Shown piece by piece: positions 54,722-64,000 of a stretch of DNA of 64,000 bases. The notes under the pieces were generated by a model, which worked only from the letters and a program-made list of their open reading frames with translations, was not told where the DNA came from and made no database searches. Location of the stretch: NCBI GenBank assembly GCA_903825035.1, contig CAIJYV010000023.1:18913-82912 (forward strand), read 5' to 3'. This DNA is from an uncultured Actinomycetes bacterium (GTDB lineage: Bacteria > Actinomycetota > Acidimicrobiia > Acidimicrobiales > RAAP-2). Position 1 is the first letter of the stretch. Every line of letters begins with the position of its first letter. The translations under genes were made by a program, and so were the position numbers.

Positions 54722-55752
54722 CATTTGTTGAAGACAAAATAACCACCACCCACTCAATCTTGGACCCAGGCATGGACCTGACTTTGCGTCCCATGCGTTA
54801 CCCCGAGTTCTACGAGCGTTACCGTGACGCGATCAAGAACACCTGGGTCGTAGAAGAGATTGACTGGTCCGACGACATCGTGGACCTCCGGACCAAGATG
54901 TCACCCGAAGAGCAGCACCTAATCAAGCGCCTAGTGGCATTCTTTGCTACCGGTGACTCGATTGTGTCGAACAACCTCGTGCTCAACTTGTACAAGCACA
55001 TCAACTCGCCAGAGGCTCGTTTGTACCTCTCACGCCAGCTGTTCGAAGAGGCGCAGCACGTGCAGTTTTACCTGACTCTGCTTGACACCTATGTTCCTGA
55101 CTTGAATGAGCGCGCTGAAGCCTTCGCGGCTATTGAGCACATTCCTTCAATCAAGGCTAAGGCTGAATTCTGCTTCAAGTGGATGAGTGAAATTGGCAAG
55201 CTGGAGGAACTGAACACCGCCGAAGAGCGTCGCGTATTCATGATGAACCTCATCTGCTTCGCGGCGTGCATTGAAGGAATGTTCTTCTTCGCCGCCTTCG
55301 CGTACGTCTACTACCTCCGTTCGCTCGGCAAGCTCAACGGCTTGGCCGCTGGAACGAACTGGGTATTCCGTGACGAGAGCGGTCACATGGACTTCGCCTT
55401 TGCTGTTGTTGACGTGATTCGCCAAGAGGAACCATGGCTTTTCACCGAAGACTTCGAGCGCGATGTCACTTCGATGATCCTTGAAGCCATCGAGTGCGAA
55501 ATGGCATTCACCGATGACGTTATTCACGAGGGTGTCACCGGACTTCCTAAGGCCCACATTCGTCAGTACCTCGAGTTTGTGGCGGACCAGCGCCTCGTGC
55601 GTCTGGGCATCAAGCCACACTTCGGCACCAAGAACCCATTGGACTTCATGATGCTCCAGGATGTTGCGGAGCACACGAACTTCTTCGAGCGCACCGTTTC
55701 GGCGTACCAAGTAGCTGTCGAGGGCGACGTGAGTTTTGGAGAGTCTTTCTAA
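54718..55752 (+). CDS. nrdB: Class I ribonucleotide reductase, beta subunit
   Basis: Di-iron or related metal radical subunit that activates NrdA. The 344-residue protein has FFATGDSIVSNNL, the metal-ligand helix QLFEEAQHVQFYLTLL and RDESGHMDFAF. Tyr lies four residues after the ligand His (HVQFY), in the position of the radical tyrosine. The ATG at 54718 is favoured over 54712: GAGG ends seven bases before it and it forms an ATGA overlap with the nrdA stop. A strong terminator follows. Confidence 0.96.
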   Translation: MTFVEDKITTTHSILDPGMDLTLRPMRYPEFYERYRDAIKNTWVVEEIDWSDDIVDLRTKMSPEEQHLIKRLVAFFATGDSIVSNNLVLNLYKHINSPEARLYLSRQLFEEAQHVQFYLTLLDTYVPDLNERAEAFAAIEHIPSIKAKAEFCFKWMSEIGKLEELNTAEERRVFMMNLICFAACIEGMFFFAAFAYVYYLRSLGKLNGLAAGTNWVFRDESGHMDFAFAVVDVIRQEEPWLFTEDFERDVTSMILEAIECEMAFTDDVIHEGVTGLPKAHIRQYLEFVADQRLVRLGIKPHFGTKNPLDFMMLQDVAEHTNFFERTVSAYQVAVEGDVSFGESF

Positions 55753-55770
55753 GGATTCCAACTGAAATAC

Positions 55771-55800
55771 GCCCGCGGCAATTTTTGCCGCGGGCTTTTT
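55771..55800 (+). terminator. Rho-independent terminator after nrdAB
   Basis: GCCCGCGGCAA pairs perfectly with TTGCCGCGGGC around a three-base loop, followed by TTTTT. It lies 18 bases after the nrdB stop. Confidence 0.93.
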
Positions 55801-55911
55801 CATTTCTGCGAGCGATCTTCCGATTCCCTCATCATGGCAAATCCCAAGTCACCTTCCGCGATGCTTGGTGGGGGTCTTTGGCTTCGACGCTGACTATCCA
55901 CGGCCCTTTGG

Positions 55912-55917
55912 TATCGT
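55912..55917 (+). promoter_or_regulatory. -10 element, leaderless type, of the GNAT gene
   Basis: TATCGT followed by six bases (CGAGCT) and the GTG at 55924. Confidence 0.45.
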
Positions 55918-55923
55918 CGAGCT

Positions 55924-56382
55924 GTGATCCACTTGCAACCAATGACTGACAGAGAAATTGCTGAGTTCTTCCCTGTCGAGTGGCAACGGTATAAAGCAAC
56001 GTTGATCGAAACCGGTATGAGCGAAGAGTCAGCGCAAGCAAATATTGCTATGAATACTGAGGCGCTATTTCCAGGTGGCAGTCTTCGCGAGGGAAATTTT
56101 CTTTTTAATGTGCTTAGCGACAATCAAATCGTTGGCGACCTGTGGATTGCGCGGCAGACAGGGGATGCTTCTACCTACTTCATATATGACATAGAGATAC
56201 TCGAGTCGTATCGGGGCCAAGGGCTTGGACGGTTGACCATGCAAGCGGGCGAGGAGTTCGTTCGCCAACAAGGCGGCTCGGCACTCGAGTTGAATGTGTT
56301 CTGGATAAATGAAGTCGCGAGAAGTCTGTACCTGTCGCTTGGTTATAACTTCTCTTCGGCGCATATGCGCAAAGCCCTATAG
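55924..56382 (+). CDS. GNAT-family N-acetyltransferase
   Basis: A 152-residue single-domain acetyltransferase. The acetyl-CoA-binding loop is YRGQGLGRLTMQAGEEF, at about residues 97-113, and the C-terminal strand is VARSLYLSLGYNFSSAHM. N-terminal helices (EIAEFFPVEWQRYKATLIETG) belong to the acceptor-binding region. The substrate is unknown. The stop overlaps the convergent small gene by six bases. Confidence 0.88.
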   Translation: MIHLQPMTDREIAEFFPVEWQRYKATLIETGMSEESAQANIAMNTEALFPGGSLREGNFLFNVLSDNQIVGDLWIARQTGDASTYFIYDIEILESYRGQGLGRLTMQAGEEFVRQQGGSALELNVFWINEVARSLYLSLGYNFSSAHMRKAL

Positions 56383-56667
56383 ACCCTTATCGCTTTTAAC
56401 CCCTTCGAGGATTTCGCGGAGTTGCCTGCCTTGTTCTCGAGGGTTGCCTGAAATCTCTCCGATTTCTTCGCCTTCGACGGTAACGTCATCACCCGGGGCG
56501 TAGAGGGACACTTTCATTCCCTTGCCACGCTTGGCGGCAATTACGACCCAGGGCATACCAATATCGTTAGTTTCGAAGGTAGCCATAATTTGACCGACTT
56601 GGCCTTCGCCAACACCCCAACCGGGGGAGCGTGATGCATCAACTATGCGTTGGAGTTCTGAATTCAC
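56377..56667 (-). CDS. Small conserved-looking protein of unknown function
   Basis: A 96-residue protein. No family is recognised. It starts with an amphipathic N-terminal helix (MNSELQRIVDASR), then a Gly-rich turn (GWGVGEGQVGQI) and strands with PWVVIAAKRGKGMKVSLYAP. A charged tail follows (EEIGEISGNPREQGRQLREILEG). Codon use resembles neighbouring genes, so it is likely real. It overlaps the convergent GNAT gene by six bases. Confidence 0.6.
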   Translation of the reverse strand: MNSELQRIVDASRSPGWGVGEGQVGQIMATFETNDIGMPWVVIAAKRGKGMKVSLYAPGDDVTVEGEEIGEISGNPREQGRQLREILEGVKSDKGL

Positions 56668-56699
56668 ACTTGTAACTTAGGTGAAAAGTGCGAGGTCGA

Positions 56700-57020
56700 T
56701 TAGAGCTCTTCGGCTACAACTGCGGTGCCGTAGGCCAGTATCTCTTGGTAAGTACCGTACAACTCATTGGAGTCATATCGCATGGCCACAATTGCATTCG
56801 CACCCTTGGCCTCGGCGGCCTCAATAAGACGCTGAAGCGCCTCATCGCGGGATTCTTGGAGTTGGCGGGTCATGCCAGCAAGCTCGCCGCCGATCAGCGC
56901 CTTTAGTCCAGCGCCAATCTGTGCTCCAACGTTTCGCGTGCGAACAGTGAGACCATTGACCTCACCAATCACCTTTGAAATTCGGTATCCAGCAATATCA
57001 TTTGTCGTAACAACCAGCAT
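56700..57020 (-). CDS. YbjQ/UPF0145-family protein
   Basis: A 106-residue protein of the heavy-metal-binding-like YbjQ fold, which forms a pentamer in solved relatives. It has TNDIAGYRISKVIGEVNGLTVRTRNV and RDEALQRLIEAAEAKGANAIVAMRYD, the family signature, and a GTAVVAEEL end. ATG at 57020 is preferred over the upstream in-frame codon since AGGAGG lies six bases before it. The function is unknown. Confidence 0.88.
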   Translation of the reverse strand: MLVVTTNDIAGYRISKVIGEVNGLTVRTRNVGAQIGAGLKALIGGELAGMTRQLQESRDEALQRLIEAAEAKGANAIVAMRYDSNELYGTYQEILAYGTAVVAEEL

Positions 57021-57173
57021 TACAAACCTCCTCAATTCCTTAAAATTAGCCTCTTTTTACAGGCAGAATTCCAAAACCATAAGAAATATTGGGAAAATCA
57101 GTAATTCGCAGGTAATTTATATAAGTGTCCTCAAGGGTTTGGGCATGTCGGAATATGTCGGGAACTCTACTCA

Positions 57174-60100
57174 ATGATTGCTAAGAAATGGCTGCGGCTC
57201 GGGACTGGACTACTTCCAGCGCTGACCACGATTTTGGTCGTGGTCCCCACCCCTTCCAGCTCCGCAGCTCCGTCGAAGCTCCCAGTAAGCAATCTGGGCA
57301 CTCCGAAGGTTCTCAACTCTTCGCTCAACAAAACTTCCAGTCACGTCATTAAAAATATTTACTCACCGGCGAAGAGAGAAAATTTTTCGTTTCCCGAAAA
57401 GATCCGCCATGTTTTTGTGGACACTTCTGCCGCGCTGAACGTGGTGGGGCAATCCAAGCAAGGTACTTCTGGTTCCTTGTTGGACACGGTGAATACTTTT
57501 TATCGACACGTCACCGCACACACCTCGCTACCTTCACAGCTGTTGTCCGTGCTGCCGAATGCGGCAGCAGTGGCGTTTGAGCCAAGTCACACCTTTGATA
57601 TCGCGGCGCACAGTTCAATTTCCTCGAGTGGCGACGGAACTCCGGTTTATTCGATTAACTCTGGAGATTGCACGATTGACGGTAGCGTGGTCACCTACAA
57701 CTCCATTGGAATATGTGTTGTCGATATTTACGCGGCGGCAACATCAAATTACGAGCAATCGGCAACTTTGCAATTCGACCTAACCGTCACTAAGGGAAAC
57801 TCGGTAATTTCCTTTAGTGGTGGCAACTCAGCGTCGAGTACCTACGGCACAAACGCAAACTCGTTGGCGCCCGGTGGAACATTTGACCTCGCTGCAATAA
57901 CTACATACGTGGGAGATGGAACTCTCATCTACGATTCCAACTCCTCAAGTTGTGTTGTGGATCCAATCACGGGGCTCGTGACTATGTTGAGCCCAGGACT
58001 CTGCAACATCTCAGTGACAACCTCAGGCAGCACAAATTATTACGAGGCCGTCAATAATTTCCAAGCCGGCAGCACGGGGGTGGTGACTTCAACTCAGCCA
58101 ACTTCGGTAGCCAGTGACGGCACTTCTGTCTGGCTGGCCTACGGTCAAGAGCATCTCATCGAGCAAGTGAACCCAACTACAGGATTGGCTACCTCAACGG
58201 TCAATCTAGGATCAGGTGAGAACCCAGTAGCTCTCTTCTCTGATGGCTCGACGGTCTTCGTAGCAACTAGTCAGGGCGATCTCATTGCGGTTGATGTGGC
58301 GAATGGAAGCACTCTGTGGGTGACGCATGGCCAGGACTTCTCTTCGACCAGTGTTTTGCCCAGCTTTATGGATGACGGCAACGAACTCATCGTGAGCGAA
58401 CCAGCAAGCTCTCTGCTCGTTGCCGTCGACAAGTACTCCGGCGCCATTCAAACAACCGTCACTGGCGAGGCGATTAGCAGTGTCGTACAGGTTGGTAGTG
58501 AAATTTGGGCGCTGGATCCAAATGTCGGCATTGTCTATCAGTACGACCTAGCTCTGTCACTTCTCTCTCAGTTCAACCTTCCGGGCGCTCAGTATTTGAC
58601 CGCCGGTGGCTTTCAAGTCTGGGCTTCAATTCCCGGTGAGAATAAGGTGGTCGAACTTAATCCTGGGGATGGTTCAATTACGAACACAATTCCCAATCTT
58701 GGTACACCGGGACCACTTTCGTATTCCGCTGGGTATTTGTGGATACTCGACACGGCAAATCAGACAATGTTTAAGGTCGACGCTTCGACTGATTTAATTT
58801 ACGCAATTTACAATGCTCCAGACTTCAATTTTGGAGCTGCAGAATCTTCATTTACCGTTCTTAATGATGTTGCCTGGATTCTCGAGCAACCTTTGGTGAG
58901 CGGAGTTTACGTAATCTCGAAAGTGAGTACACCAACGTTTGATTTGGCAATTAGTGGCCTAACCCAAAACATCACTTTTTATTCGGACGGTACTTTCTCA
59001 TACCCCGCAACCCCACCAACTCTCACCTACGCGCCTTATTTGACATGGTCCTTGTACGCAAGCAGTGATCAGGGGCAACCTATCACTTTTACAAGTAGCA
59101 CACCTGCATACTGTGCTGTTGATCCTGTCAGCGGTGTGGTTTCTATTCTGGCGGCAGGAATTTGCACCATAACCGCCACTGCTGATGCGTTCGGAAACTA
59201 TGCGTCGGGTTCAAGTTCCTTCACCTTCACCGTAAATCAAGTTGTGCTGGACATCCAGGTCGGGTCACTAGCTATTCCGTATGGGACCGTCCCGGGCCAA
59301 GTCCCCTTCACGGCGACTTGGGGTGGAGACGGCTACTCGATTTCCTATGCTTCACCTGGACTGTCGACCTCCGTCTGGCAACAAGTAGGCGCCACCGAAA
59401 CAATCATGGTTCCCGGCGCAGCGGACACGGCACCCACCTCAAACGGATCAGATCAACTAAGTGCCTGTGGCACATTGTCTACGGCCGCGATTAATTACGA
59501 CAATGCCACCTGGGGCGACTACAGCGGCAACGCTTTTTTCACCGACACAAATGGAATTTCCACCACCATTCCCTGCGCTGACCCCACCCAGAATTTCACC
59601 GATAATTCCAAGGGCTTCATTACGATTCCGGGGAATTATGACGGCACGACAACGCAAGTTTCTTTCTGTAGTCAAAGTGATGACGGGATGGTTGTTTACG
59701 TAGATGGTCACCTCGTGGTCGATAGCTGGACGTCACAAACACAATCCTCAACCTGTCAGTCAGGTGGCAGTCTGACTTTGTTGAAGGGTATGCAGTATCC
59801 AATCTCAATTTGGCATCACCAATATTCAGGCTTCAAGGCAGAAATATTGGGCTGGAGCGTTGGCGGCGGGGCATTCTCCACTATTCCCACATCCGTCTTT
59901 TCAACTGTCAACACTGAAACTTTGAGTTCAATGACTTGTGTGGCGGTGGGCTACACCCAGAGCATGGCGGTCGGCGGATCAGGGGATATCACTTGCAGTG
60001 ATGCCGGCGACCCAAACTATCAACTGAATTTCTCCTCCGGAAGCTATAGCGTCGTAATGGGAACCCCGGTCGTATCACTCGATGGCGGTGGCAATACGGC

Positions 60101-63100
60101 CTCTCTAACATTGACTTGGCCCAACTCACTTCAACTTCCCACCGTTAGTGACCAGAGCACTCGCTCAGCTGGGCTCGGCTCGCAGCCCGACACCTTCACT
60201 TACACCACTGATGGGGGCGATGCGGGCTGTTCGATTGGAATTGACGGAACTAATTTCTCCGCAACCTCAGCAGGTACCTGCACAATCGTTATTACATCGG
60301 TAAACCACGATGGGAATTACTCTGACGGCGGTTTGGGCTACGTGTATCTCACGATTGAACAAGGCCAACAGCTGATTACCTTTAATTGGCCAACACAGAG
60401 TGTGAACGTGGTTTATGGCAACTACTCCAACACTTATTCCCTGGCTGGGCTGGCGTCATCCAGTGGAAATGGTGCGATTACCTATTCAACAACTTCTAGT
60501 GGTTGCTGGATAGATCCTTTAGATAACACGACTCTGTACGTCGTAAATGCCGGCCCGTGTGTTCTGACCGCAAGTGCGAGCGAAACGCCATTATTTATGG
60601 CCTCGCAGTCTGCGTTTAATGTGACCGCGTCAGTCGTCACTACGGAGTATCCTTTCGCGCCGAGCCCTGGTTCGGTTGAATCTTACGACGGGCGCTACTT
60701 GTGGGTCGCTGATCAGCTCGCTAGCGTGGTCCTCGTTTTGGATCCGGCAACCGGATCAATTCTGAATTTGATAAGTGGTTATTTCAACAATCCCATCGCA
60801 ATCTATTCGGATGGCCAAATTGTCACCGTAGTCAATGGGGGGGATGGTTCAATTACCTATCTGGACGCAGTGACGGGCTTGCCGATGACTTTCTCAAACG
60901 CGGACAACGGTACGATTTTCTACAACCTACCTTTTAACTTCAATCCTTACAGCATCATCCTCGGTGTCGCGGGCGCATCGGTTTCCTCTGATGGTTCCTA
61001 CATTTGGGTACTGGACCGAAGCTCGGGTTGGGACTATGTTTTTGACGAATCGACCGGAGCCTTCGTTACCGCAATTTTCACCGATGGCAAATATGTCATC
61101 ACCATGGACGACGTGTCTGGAACAATCACCGTCCTCGATTCGACAACCGGTTCGTCAAACAACTATGAGGGAACCCCGGGGCTAGAATTCAATCCTTCAA
61201 TTGCTGGTGGTACGCCAGCCTATGATTATTGGGCCGTTGATAACGGAAGTTCTACGTTGCTCATAAATCAACTCACCGGTGATTTTCAGGTGTACAGCGA
61301 CCTCACCCCTAGCACCGTTGATCTCTACCCAGTTTCTGGCGCCGTGGCGGCGGCCCCCATTCAAGCGGTCTTTGTTGCGGGAAACGTTTACATCACTAAC
61401 GCCACATCTAACGTCATTAACGAGTTCAGTGACAATGGTCTCACTTGGATTTCAGGCTTCTCAGGTAGTGGCACGCCTTGGGGAATCACGACAACGAGCC
61501 AGTCTCAGATGGCCGATATTGCCGTGACCATCCCTGGTTTTAACTATGTCGATGGGTTCTACGGCTGGGCAAACCCTCTTCTTGTATGGGAAGTCGGAAC
61601 CAATTCCTCTTGTTCGCAAGGACCTTCAGGTGGCTGTGCAACCACCGTCGCAAGCGACGGGACCTACTTGTATGTATACAACGTTCAATCCAATCAGGTA
61701 GATATCTACGATCCATCTGGATTGATTGAGAGCGTTGCCCTTCCGAGTGGATTCCAAGGCGTGGCCGAAACGGGCTCACTGGTGGCCACACCGTACGGAG
61801 CGTGGATTTTGGGAAGTGGGGGGCTCTACCTAATTCGTCCGAATACCTTCACCATCAATGTTCAGCCAATTCAAATTACCGTTACCGCCAACGACCAGAC
61901 CTACGCCTACGGCTCGAACCCCCAGACTCCGGGTTATCGGATCACCTCCGGCGAGCTATACCCTGGGGACACGCTGGCTGGACTCGCATGTTTCACCACC
62001 TATACACATGGCGACGTAGCCGGCACAACGTCCGATTTCACCAATTGCACCGACACTGTGGACACCAATTACCAGATCACTTTCGTGCCAGGTTCGGTCA
62101 TTGTCGCCAACGGAATTGATTACAACGCCTCAAGCTCAGCTGTTATCGGTCCTCCTCCAACGGACCCAAATTTGTACGCACCGGGTAGCCAAATTTCGTA
62201 CCTAGACGACAATGGAATGGCGCTCTTGGGATACTCTTTCCTCGGTTGGTGCTCAATCGCCGTTGTCCCCGGAGAGAGCTGTAGCGGTACTATTTCGTAT
62301 CCCGGCGACCCTGGGGTGATGCCGGACGGGTCAATCACTCTTTACGCAATTTGGAACGCCAACCCACCCCAAACTTTCGATTCCAACATGAATTCGGATG
62401 TCGCCTACTACGGCGATATTTACTCAATTCCGAATCTCCTCGTAACTGGTGATGGGGCAATTTCTTATTCAACTACCTCAGCCACTTGCTCGGTTGATCC
62501 GTCCGGCGCGATTACGGCCAGCGGAATTGGCGACTGTGTCGTTACGATAACTGCCGCGGCAACGGCCAACTTCAGCGAGACAAGTTTCACCTTTACCCTG
62601 ACAATTCACAAATTAGTTGTCACGATTACTGCGGGCGATTCCTTTGCGGTCTATAGCGCAACCTCTGACTCGTACTTGGGTGAGTTCGCCACGACGCCCA
62701 CGCCATTGCCTTTCAACGAATCGTTGCCCGGACTCGTGTGTCAAAGCACCTATTCCCCGGGGGACTCTGTCGGCACTGCGGATTACACCTACTGCACCGA
62801 CACGACGGATACAACAAATTACAGTTTCAATTTTGTTAACGGCACTGTCGCCATCAATCAGTCGCCCGATCAATACATCACCTTGGTGACGTCAAGTGAC
62901 TCAACTTATTATGGAGACGACTTTGCTGGGGGCTATGCCTCTACGAACGGTGATGGAACGCTCGCTTATTCGACGAGCTCACTCAGTTGTGAGGTGAACT
63001 CAAATACCGGTTACATCACCACGCTCTCACAGGGCGTGTGCGTCGTGGAGATAACAACCACTGGATCGGCAAACTACGTAGACGCAGCGGCAGTTTTCTT

Positions 63101-64000
63101 CACTCTCACAATCAACCCACGGCCAATCGAAATTACAGCTGGGAATGCGACGGCCACTTATGGGGATGTCTCGGTTGTCGCGCAAGCGCCATTTTTAAGC
63201 AGTGTCACTCAATTGGCGTATAGCCAAACGTTTGCCGACTTAACGGGACTTAGTTGTACTTCTGACTACTTCCAAGGAGATGGCGTCGGGACTCCGGATA
63301 CAACTTCTTGTTCTGATTCTCTAGATTCAAATTATCTGATCACATTCGTAAGCGGAATTGTTTTAATCAGTCCGCGCGACATAACACTCACTGCCCCTAG
63401 TGCGACCGCAGTGTTCGGGGATCCTTCGGCACAAATTGACGCAACTGCCTATGTGGTCACCGCTGGCGAGTTGTTCGGGTCAGATGTATTAACTCTGGAC
63501 TGCTCCGTTGATTACAACGCAACTCTTGATGTGGGTACTTATTCAAATGCTGTTACATGTCTGGACACACTTGATACCAACTACAGCGTTGTCATCAACC
63601 CTGGAATCCTCACGGTTTCTCCAGTTTTGAATTTTGCAGCCACCCTTGATTCATCGACCGGGACTGGAAATTATGGGGAAACGTATTTCGCTCCAGTGCC
63701 GAACAACATCTCGGGAACCGTCTCGTTCAGTACTTCAACTGACCCAGCCATTTGCACGGTGAATCCAACGACGGGAGAAATCACCGCGACGGGAGTTGGC
63801 GAGTGTGTCGTGATGGTCAGTGTGAGCAACTCTAACTTCACCGATCCATCTCCCGCTTTTTACACCTTGAGCATTGCCCCCGCTGACATCACGATCACCG
63901 CTCCTGACGCCACCGCCACCTACGGCGACGCTTCGGCCCAGCTATCGGGTTCGGCGACCTTGAGCCAGGGCAACTTCGCGTTCAGTGACAACATCGACAG
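57174..64000 (+). CDS. Giant secreted repeat protein: Ig-like, MBG, PA14 and beta-propeller domains (3'-truncated)
   Basis: One uninterrupted frame of at least 2275 codons, open to the last base. The N-terminus is a signal peptide (MIAKKWLRLGTGLL, hydrophobic core, SSSAA). By residue: 131-300, two Ig-like units (pattern C-x-D ... AGICTI/NYE); 303-583, a propeller (repeated DGT-x-VW); 586-690, an Ig unit; 806-900, a PA14-like domain (DDGMVVYVDGHLVVDSW); 1156-1560, a second propeller; 1563-1646, an MBG domain (QTYAYGSNPQTPGY); 1648-1730, a Flg_new/InlB-type repeat; then alternating Ig and MBG units to the edge. Probably a surface or matrix adhesin. The start has only a weak ribosome site. Confidence 0.88.
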   Translation, partial: MIAKKWLRLGTGLLPALTTILVVVPTPSSSAAPSKLPVSNLGTPKVLNSSLNKTSSHVIKNIYSPAKRENFSFPEKIRHVFVDTSAALNVVGQSKQGTSGSLLDTVNTFYRHVTAHTSLPSQLLSVLPNAAAVAFEPSHTFDIAAHSSISSSGDGTPVYSINSGDCTIDGSVVTYNSIGICVVDIYAAATSNYEQSATLQFDLTVTKGNSVISFSGGNSASSTYGTNANSLAPGGTFDLAAITTYVGDGTLIYDSNSSSCVVDPITGLVTMLSPGLCNISVTTSGSTNYYEAVNNFQAGSTGVVTSTQPTSVASDGTSVWLAYGQEHLIEQVNPTTGLATSTVNLGSGENPVALFSDGSTVFVATSQGDLIAVDVANGSTLWVTHGQDFSSTSVLPSFMDDGNELIVSEPASSLLVAVDKYSGAIQTTVTGEAISSVVQVGSEIWALDPNVGIVYQYDLALSLLSQFNLPGAQYLTAGGFQVWASIPGENKVVELNPGDGSITNTIPNLGTPGPLSYSAGYLWILDTANQTMFKVDASTDLIYAIYNAPDFNFGAAESSFTVLNDVAWILEQPLVSGVYVISKVSTPTFDLAISGLTQNITFYSDGTFSYPATPPTLTYAPYLTWSLYASSDQGQPITFTSSTPAYCAVDPVSGVVSILAAGICTITATADAFGNYASGSSSFTFTVNQVVLDIQVGSLAIPYGTVPGQVPFTATWGGDGYSISYASPGLSTSVWQQVGATETIMVPGAADTAPTSNGSDQLSACGTLSTAAINYDNATWGDYSGNAFFTDTNGISTTIPCADPTQNFTDNSKGFITIPGNYDGTTTQVSFCSQSDDGMVVYVDGHLVVDSWTSQTQSSTCQSGGSLTLLKGMQYPISIWHHQYSGFKAEILGWSVGGGAFSTIPTSVFSTVNTETLSSMTCVAVGYTQSMAVGGSGDITCSDAGDPNYQLNFSSGSYSVVMGTPVVSLDGGGNTASLTLTWPNSLQLPTVSDQSTRSAGLGSQPDTFTYTTDGGDAGCSIGIDGTNFSATSAGTCTIVITSVNHDGNYSDGGLGYVYLTIEQGQQLITFNWPTQSVNVVYGNYSNTYSLAGLASSSGNGAITYSTTSSGCWIDPLDNTTLYVVNAGPCVLTASASETPLFMASQSAFNVTASVVTTEYPFAPSPGSVESYDGRYLWVADQLASVVLVLDPATGSILNLISGYFNNPIAIYSDGQIVTVVNGGDGSITYLDAVTGLPMTFSNADNGTIFYNLPFNFNPYSIILGVAGASVSSDGSYIWVLDRSSGWDYVFDESTGAFVTAIFTDGKYVITMDDVSGTITVLDSTTGSSNNYEGTPGLEFNPSIAGGTPAYDYWAVDNGSSTLLINQLTGDFQVYSDLTPSTVDLYPVSGAVAAAPIQAVFVAGNVYITNATSNVINEFSDNGLTWISGFSGSGTPWGITTTSQSQMADIAVTIPGFNYVDGFYGWANPLLVWEVGTNSSCSQGPSGGCATTVASDGTYLYVYNVQSNQVDIYDPSGLIESVALPSGFQGVAETGSLVATPYGAWILGSGGLYLIRPNTFTINVQPIQITVTANDQTYAYGSNPQTPGYRITSGELYPGDTLAGLACFTTYTHGDVAGTTSDFTNCTDTVDTNYQITFVPGSVIVANGIDYNASSSAVIGPPPTDPNLYAPGSQISYLDDNGMALLGYSFLGWCSIAVVPGESCSGTISYPGDPGVMPDGSITLYAIWNANPPQTFDSNMNSDVAYYGDIYSIPNLLVTGDGAISYSTTSATCSVDPSGAITASGIGDCVVTITAAATANFSETSFTFTLTIHKLVVTITAGDSFAVYSATSDSYLGEFATTPTPLPFNESLPGLVCQSTYSPGDSVGTADYTYCTDTTDTTNYSFNFVNGTVAINQSPDQYITLVTSSDSTYYGDDFAGGYASTNGDGTLAYSTSSLSCEVNSNTGYITTLSQGVCVVEITTTGSANYVDAAAVFFTLTINPRPIEITAGNATATYGDVSVVAQAPFLSSVTQLAYSQTFADLTGLSCTSDYFQGDGVGTPDTTSCSDSLDSNYLITFVSGIVLISPRDITLTAPSATAVFGDPSAQIDATAYVVTAGELFGSDVLTLDCSVDYNATLDVGTYSNAVTCLDTLDTNYSVVINPGILTVSPVLNFAATLDSSTGTGNYGETYFAPVPNNISGTVSFSTSTDPAICTVNPTTGEITATGVGECVVMVSVSNSNFTDPSPAFYTLSIAPADITITAPDATATYGDASAQLSGSATLSQGNFAFSDNID

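Noticed and set aside
59457..59711. Reverse-strand frame of 84 codons inside the giant gene
   Set aside because: The forward frame continues through it with domain-like sequence (PA14 region); the reverse frame is antisense shadow.
57565..64000. CRISPR array or simple tandem repeat
   Set aside because: The repeats are protein-level domain repeats of about 80 residues with divergent DNA. There are no identical short repeats with regular spacers.

Overview
The window is a 64 kb stretch of a bacterial chromosome, most likely from an actinobacterium (Actinomycetota), possibly an Acidimicrobiia-like lineage. The phylum rests on several independent signs. These are a murA beside the ATP synthase genes, an imuA'-imuB-dnaE2 mutagenesis cassette with a CGAAC-N4-GTTCG LexA box, a class E sortase with LAXTG-type substrates, two mycothiol-type PIG-L amidases, a MurA with Asp in place of the catalytic Cys, and many genes that start 6-7 nt after a TANNNT element (leaderless transcripts). 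The class-level guess is inference only. Genes are dense, with short gaps and frequent stop/start overlaps (TAATG, ATGA, GTGA).

Layout. 1-3864: end of atpD, atpC, glpX (reverse), murA and a small membrane protein. 3919-4500: a MazEF-type toxin-antitoxin pair with its operator. 4594-7491: sulfate activation (cysDN) facing away from a PAPS/APS reductase (cysH). 7568-13108: a membrane protein, tRNA-Ala, an ABC exporter, an acetyltransferase, a YCII protein, a candidate structured RNA with terminator, and a SRAP/HMCES protein. 13201-17101: two secreted proteins, one a beta-propeller with a sortase signal and one an Ig-repeat protein ending in an OmpA-like domain. 17251-22085: the SOS mutasome. 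22082-31611: nucleotidyltransferase, fabH, thioesterase, threonine aldolase, an MgtE-like regulatory protein with a divergent Nramp transporter, two PIG-L amidases and ahcY. 31689-37155: a sortase substrate, an ANL-family ligase, ychF, sortase E and a prolyl-aminopeptidase-like hydrolase. 37195-42862: a dipeptide/oligopeptide ABC operon. 42884-47232: an NMT1/SsuA-type ABC transporter joined to a ribokinase and a nucleoside hydrolase. 47275-57020: a secreted protein, an ABC-F ATPase, tRNA-Arg, a drug/metabolite transporter-like protein, a tandem TetR regulator, nrdAB with paired NrdR boxes, and small genes. 57174-64000: one uninterrupted frame of at least 2275 codons that runs off the window and encodes a giant secreted repeat protein.

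How they work together. The operon at 42884-47232 reads as nucleoside uptake, cleavage to base and ribose, and phosphorylation of ribose. The Opp/Dpp operon and the neighbouring peptidase read as peptide scavenging. Sortase E at 35171 can anchor the two LAXTG proteins seen here and perhaps the giant protein, whose C-terminus lies outside the window. ImuA', ImuB and DnaE2 would form a DNA-damage-induced translesion complex. The most unusual points are residue changes in otherwise canonical enzymes (MurA, CysH, Nramp), a compact ImuB, solute-binding proteins without a lipobox, and the giant repeat protein.
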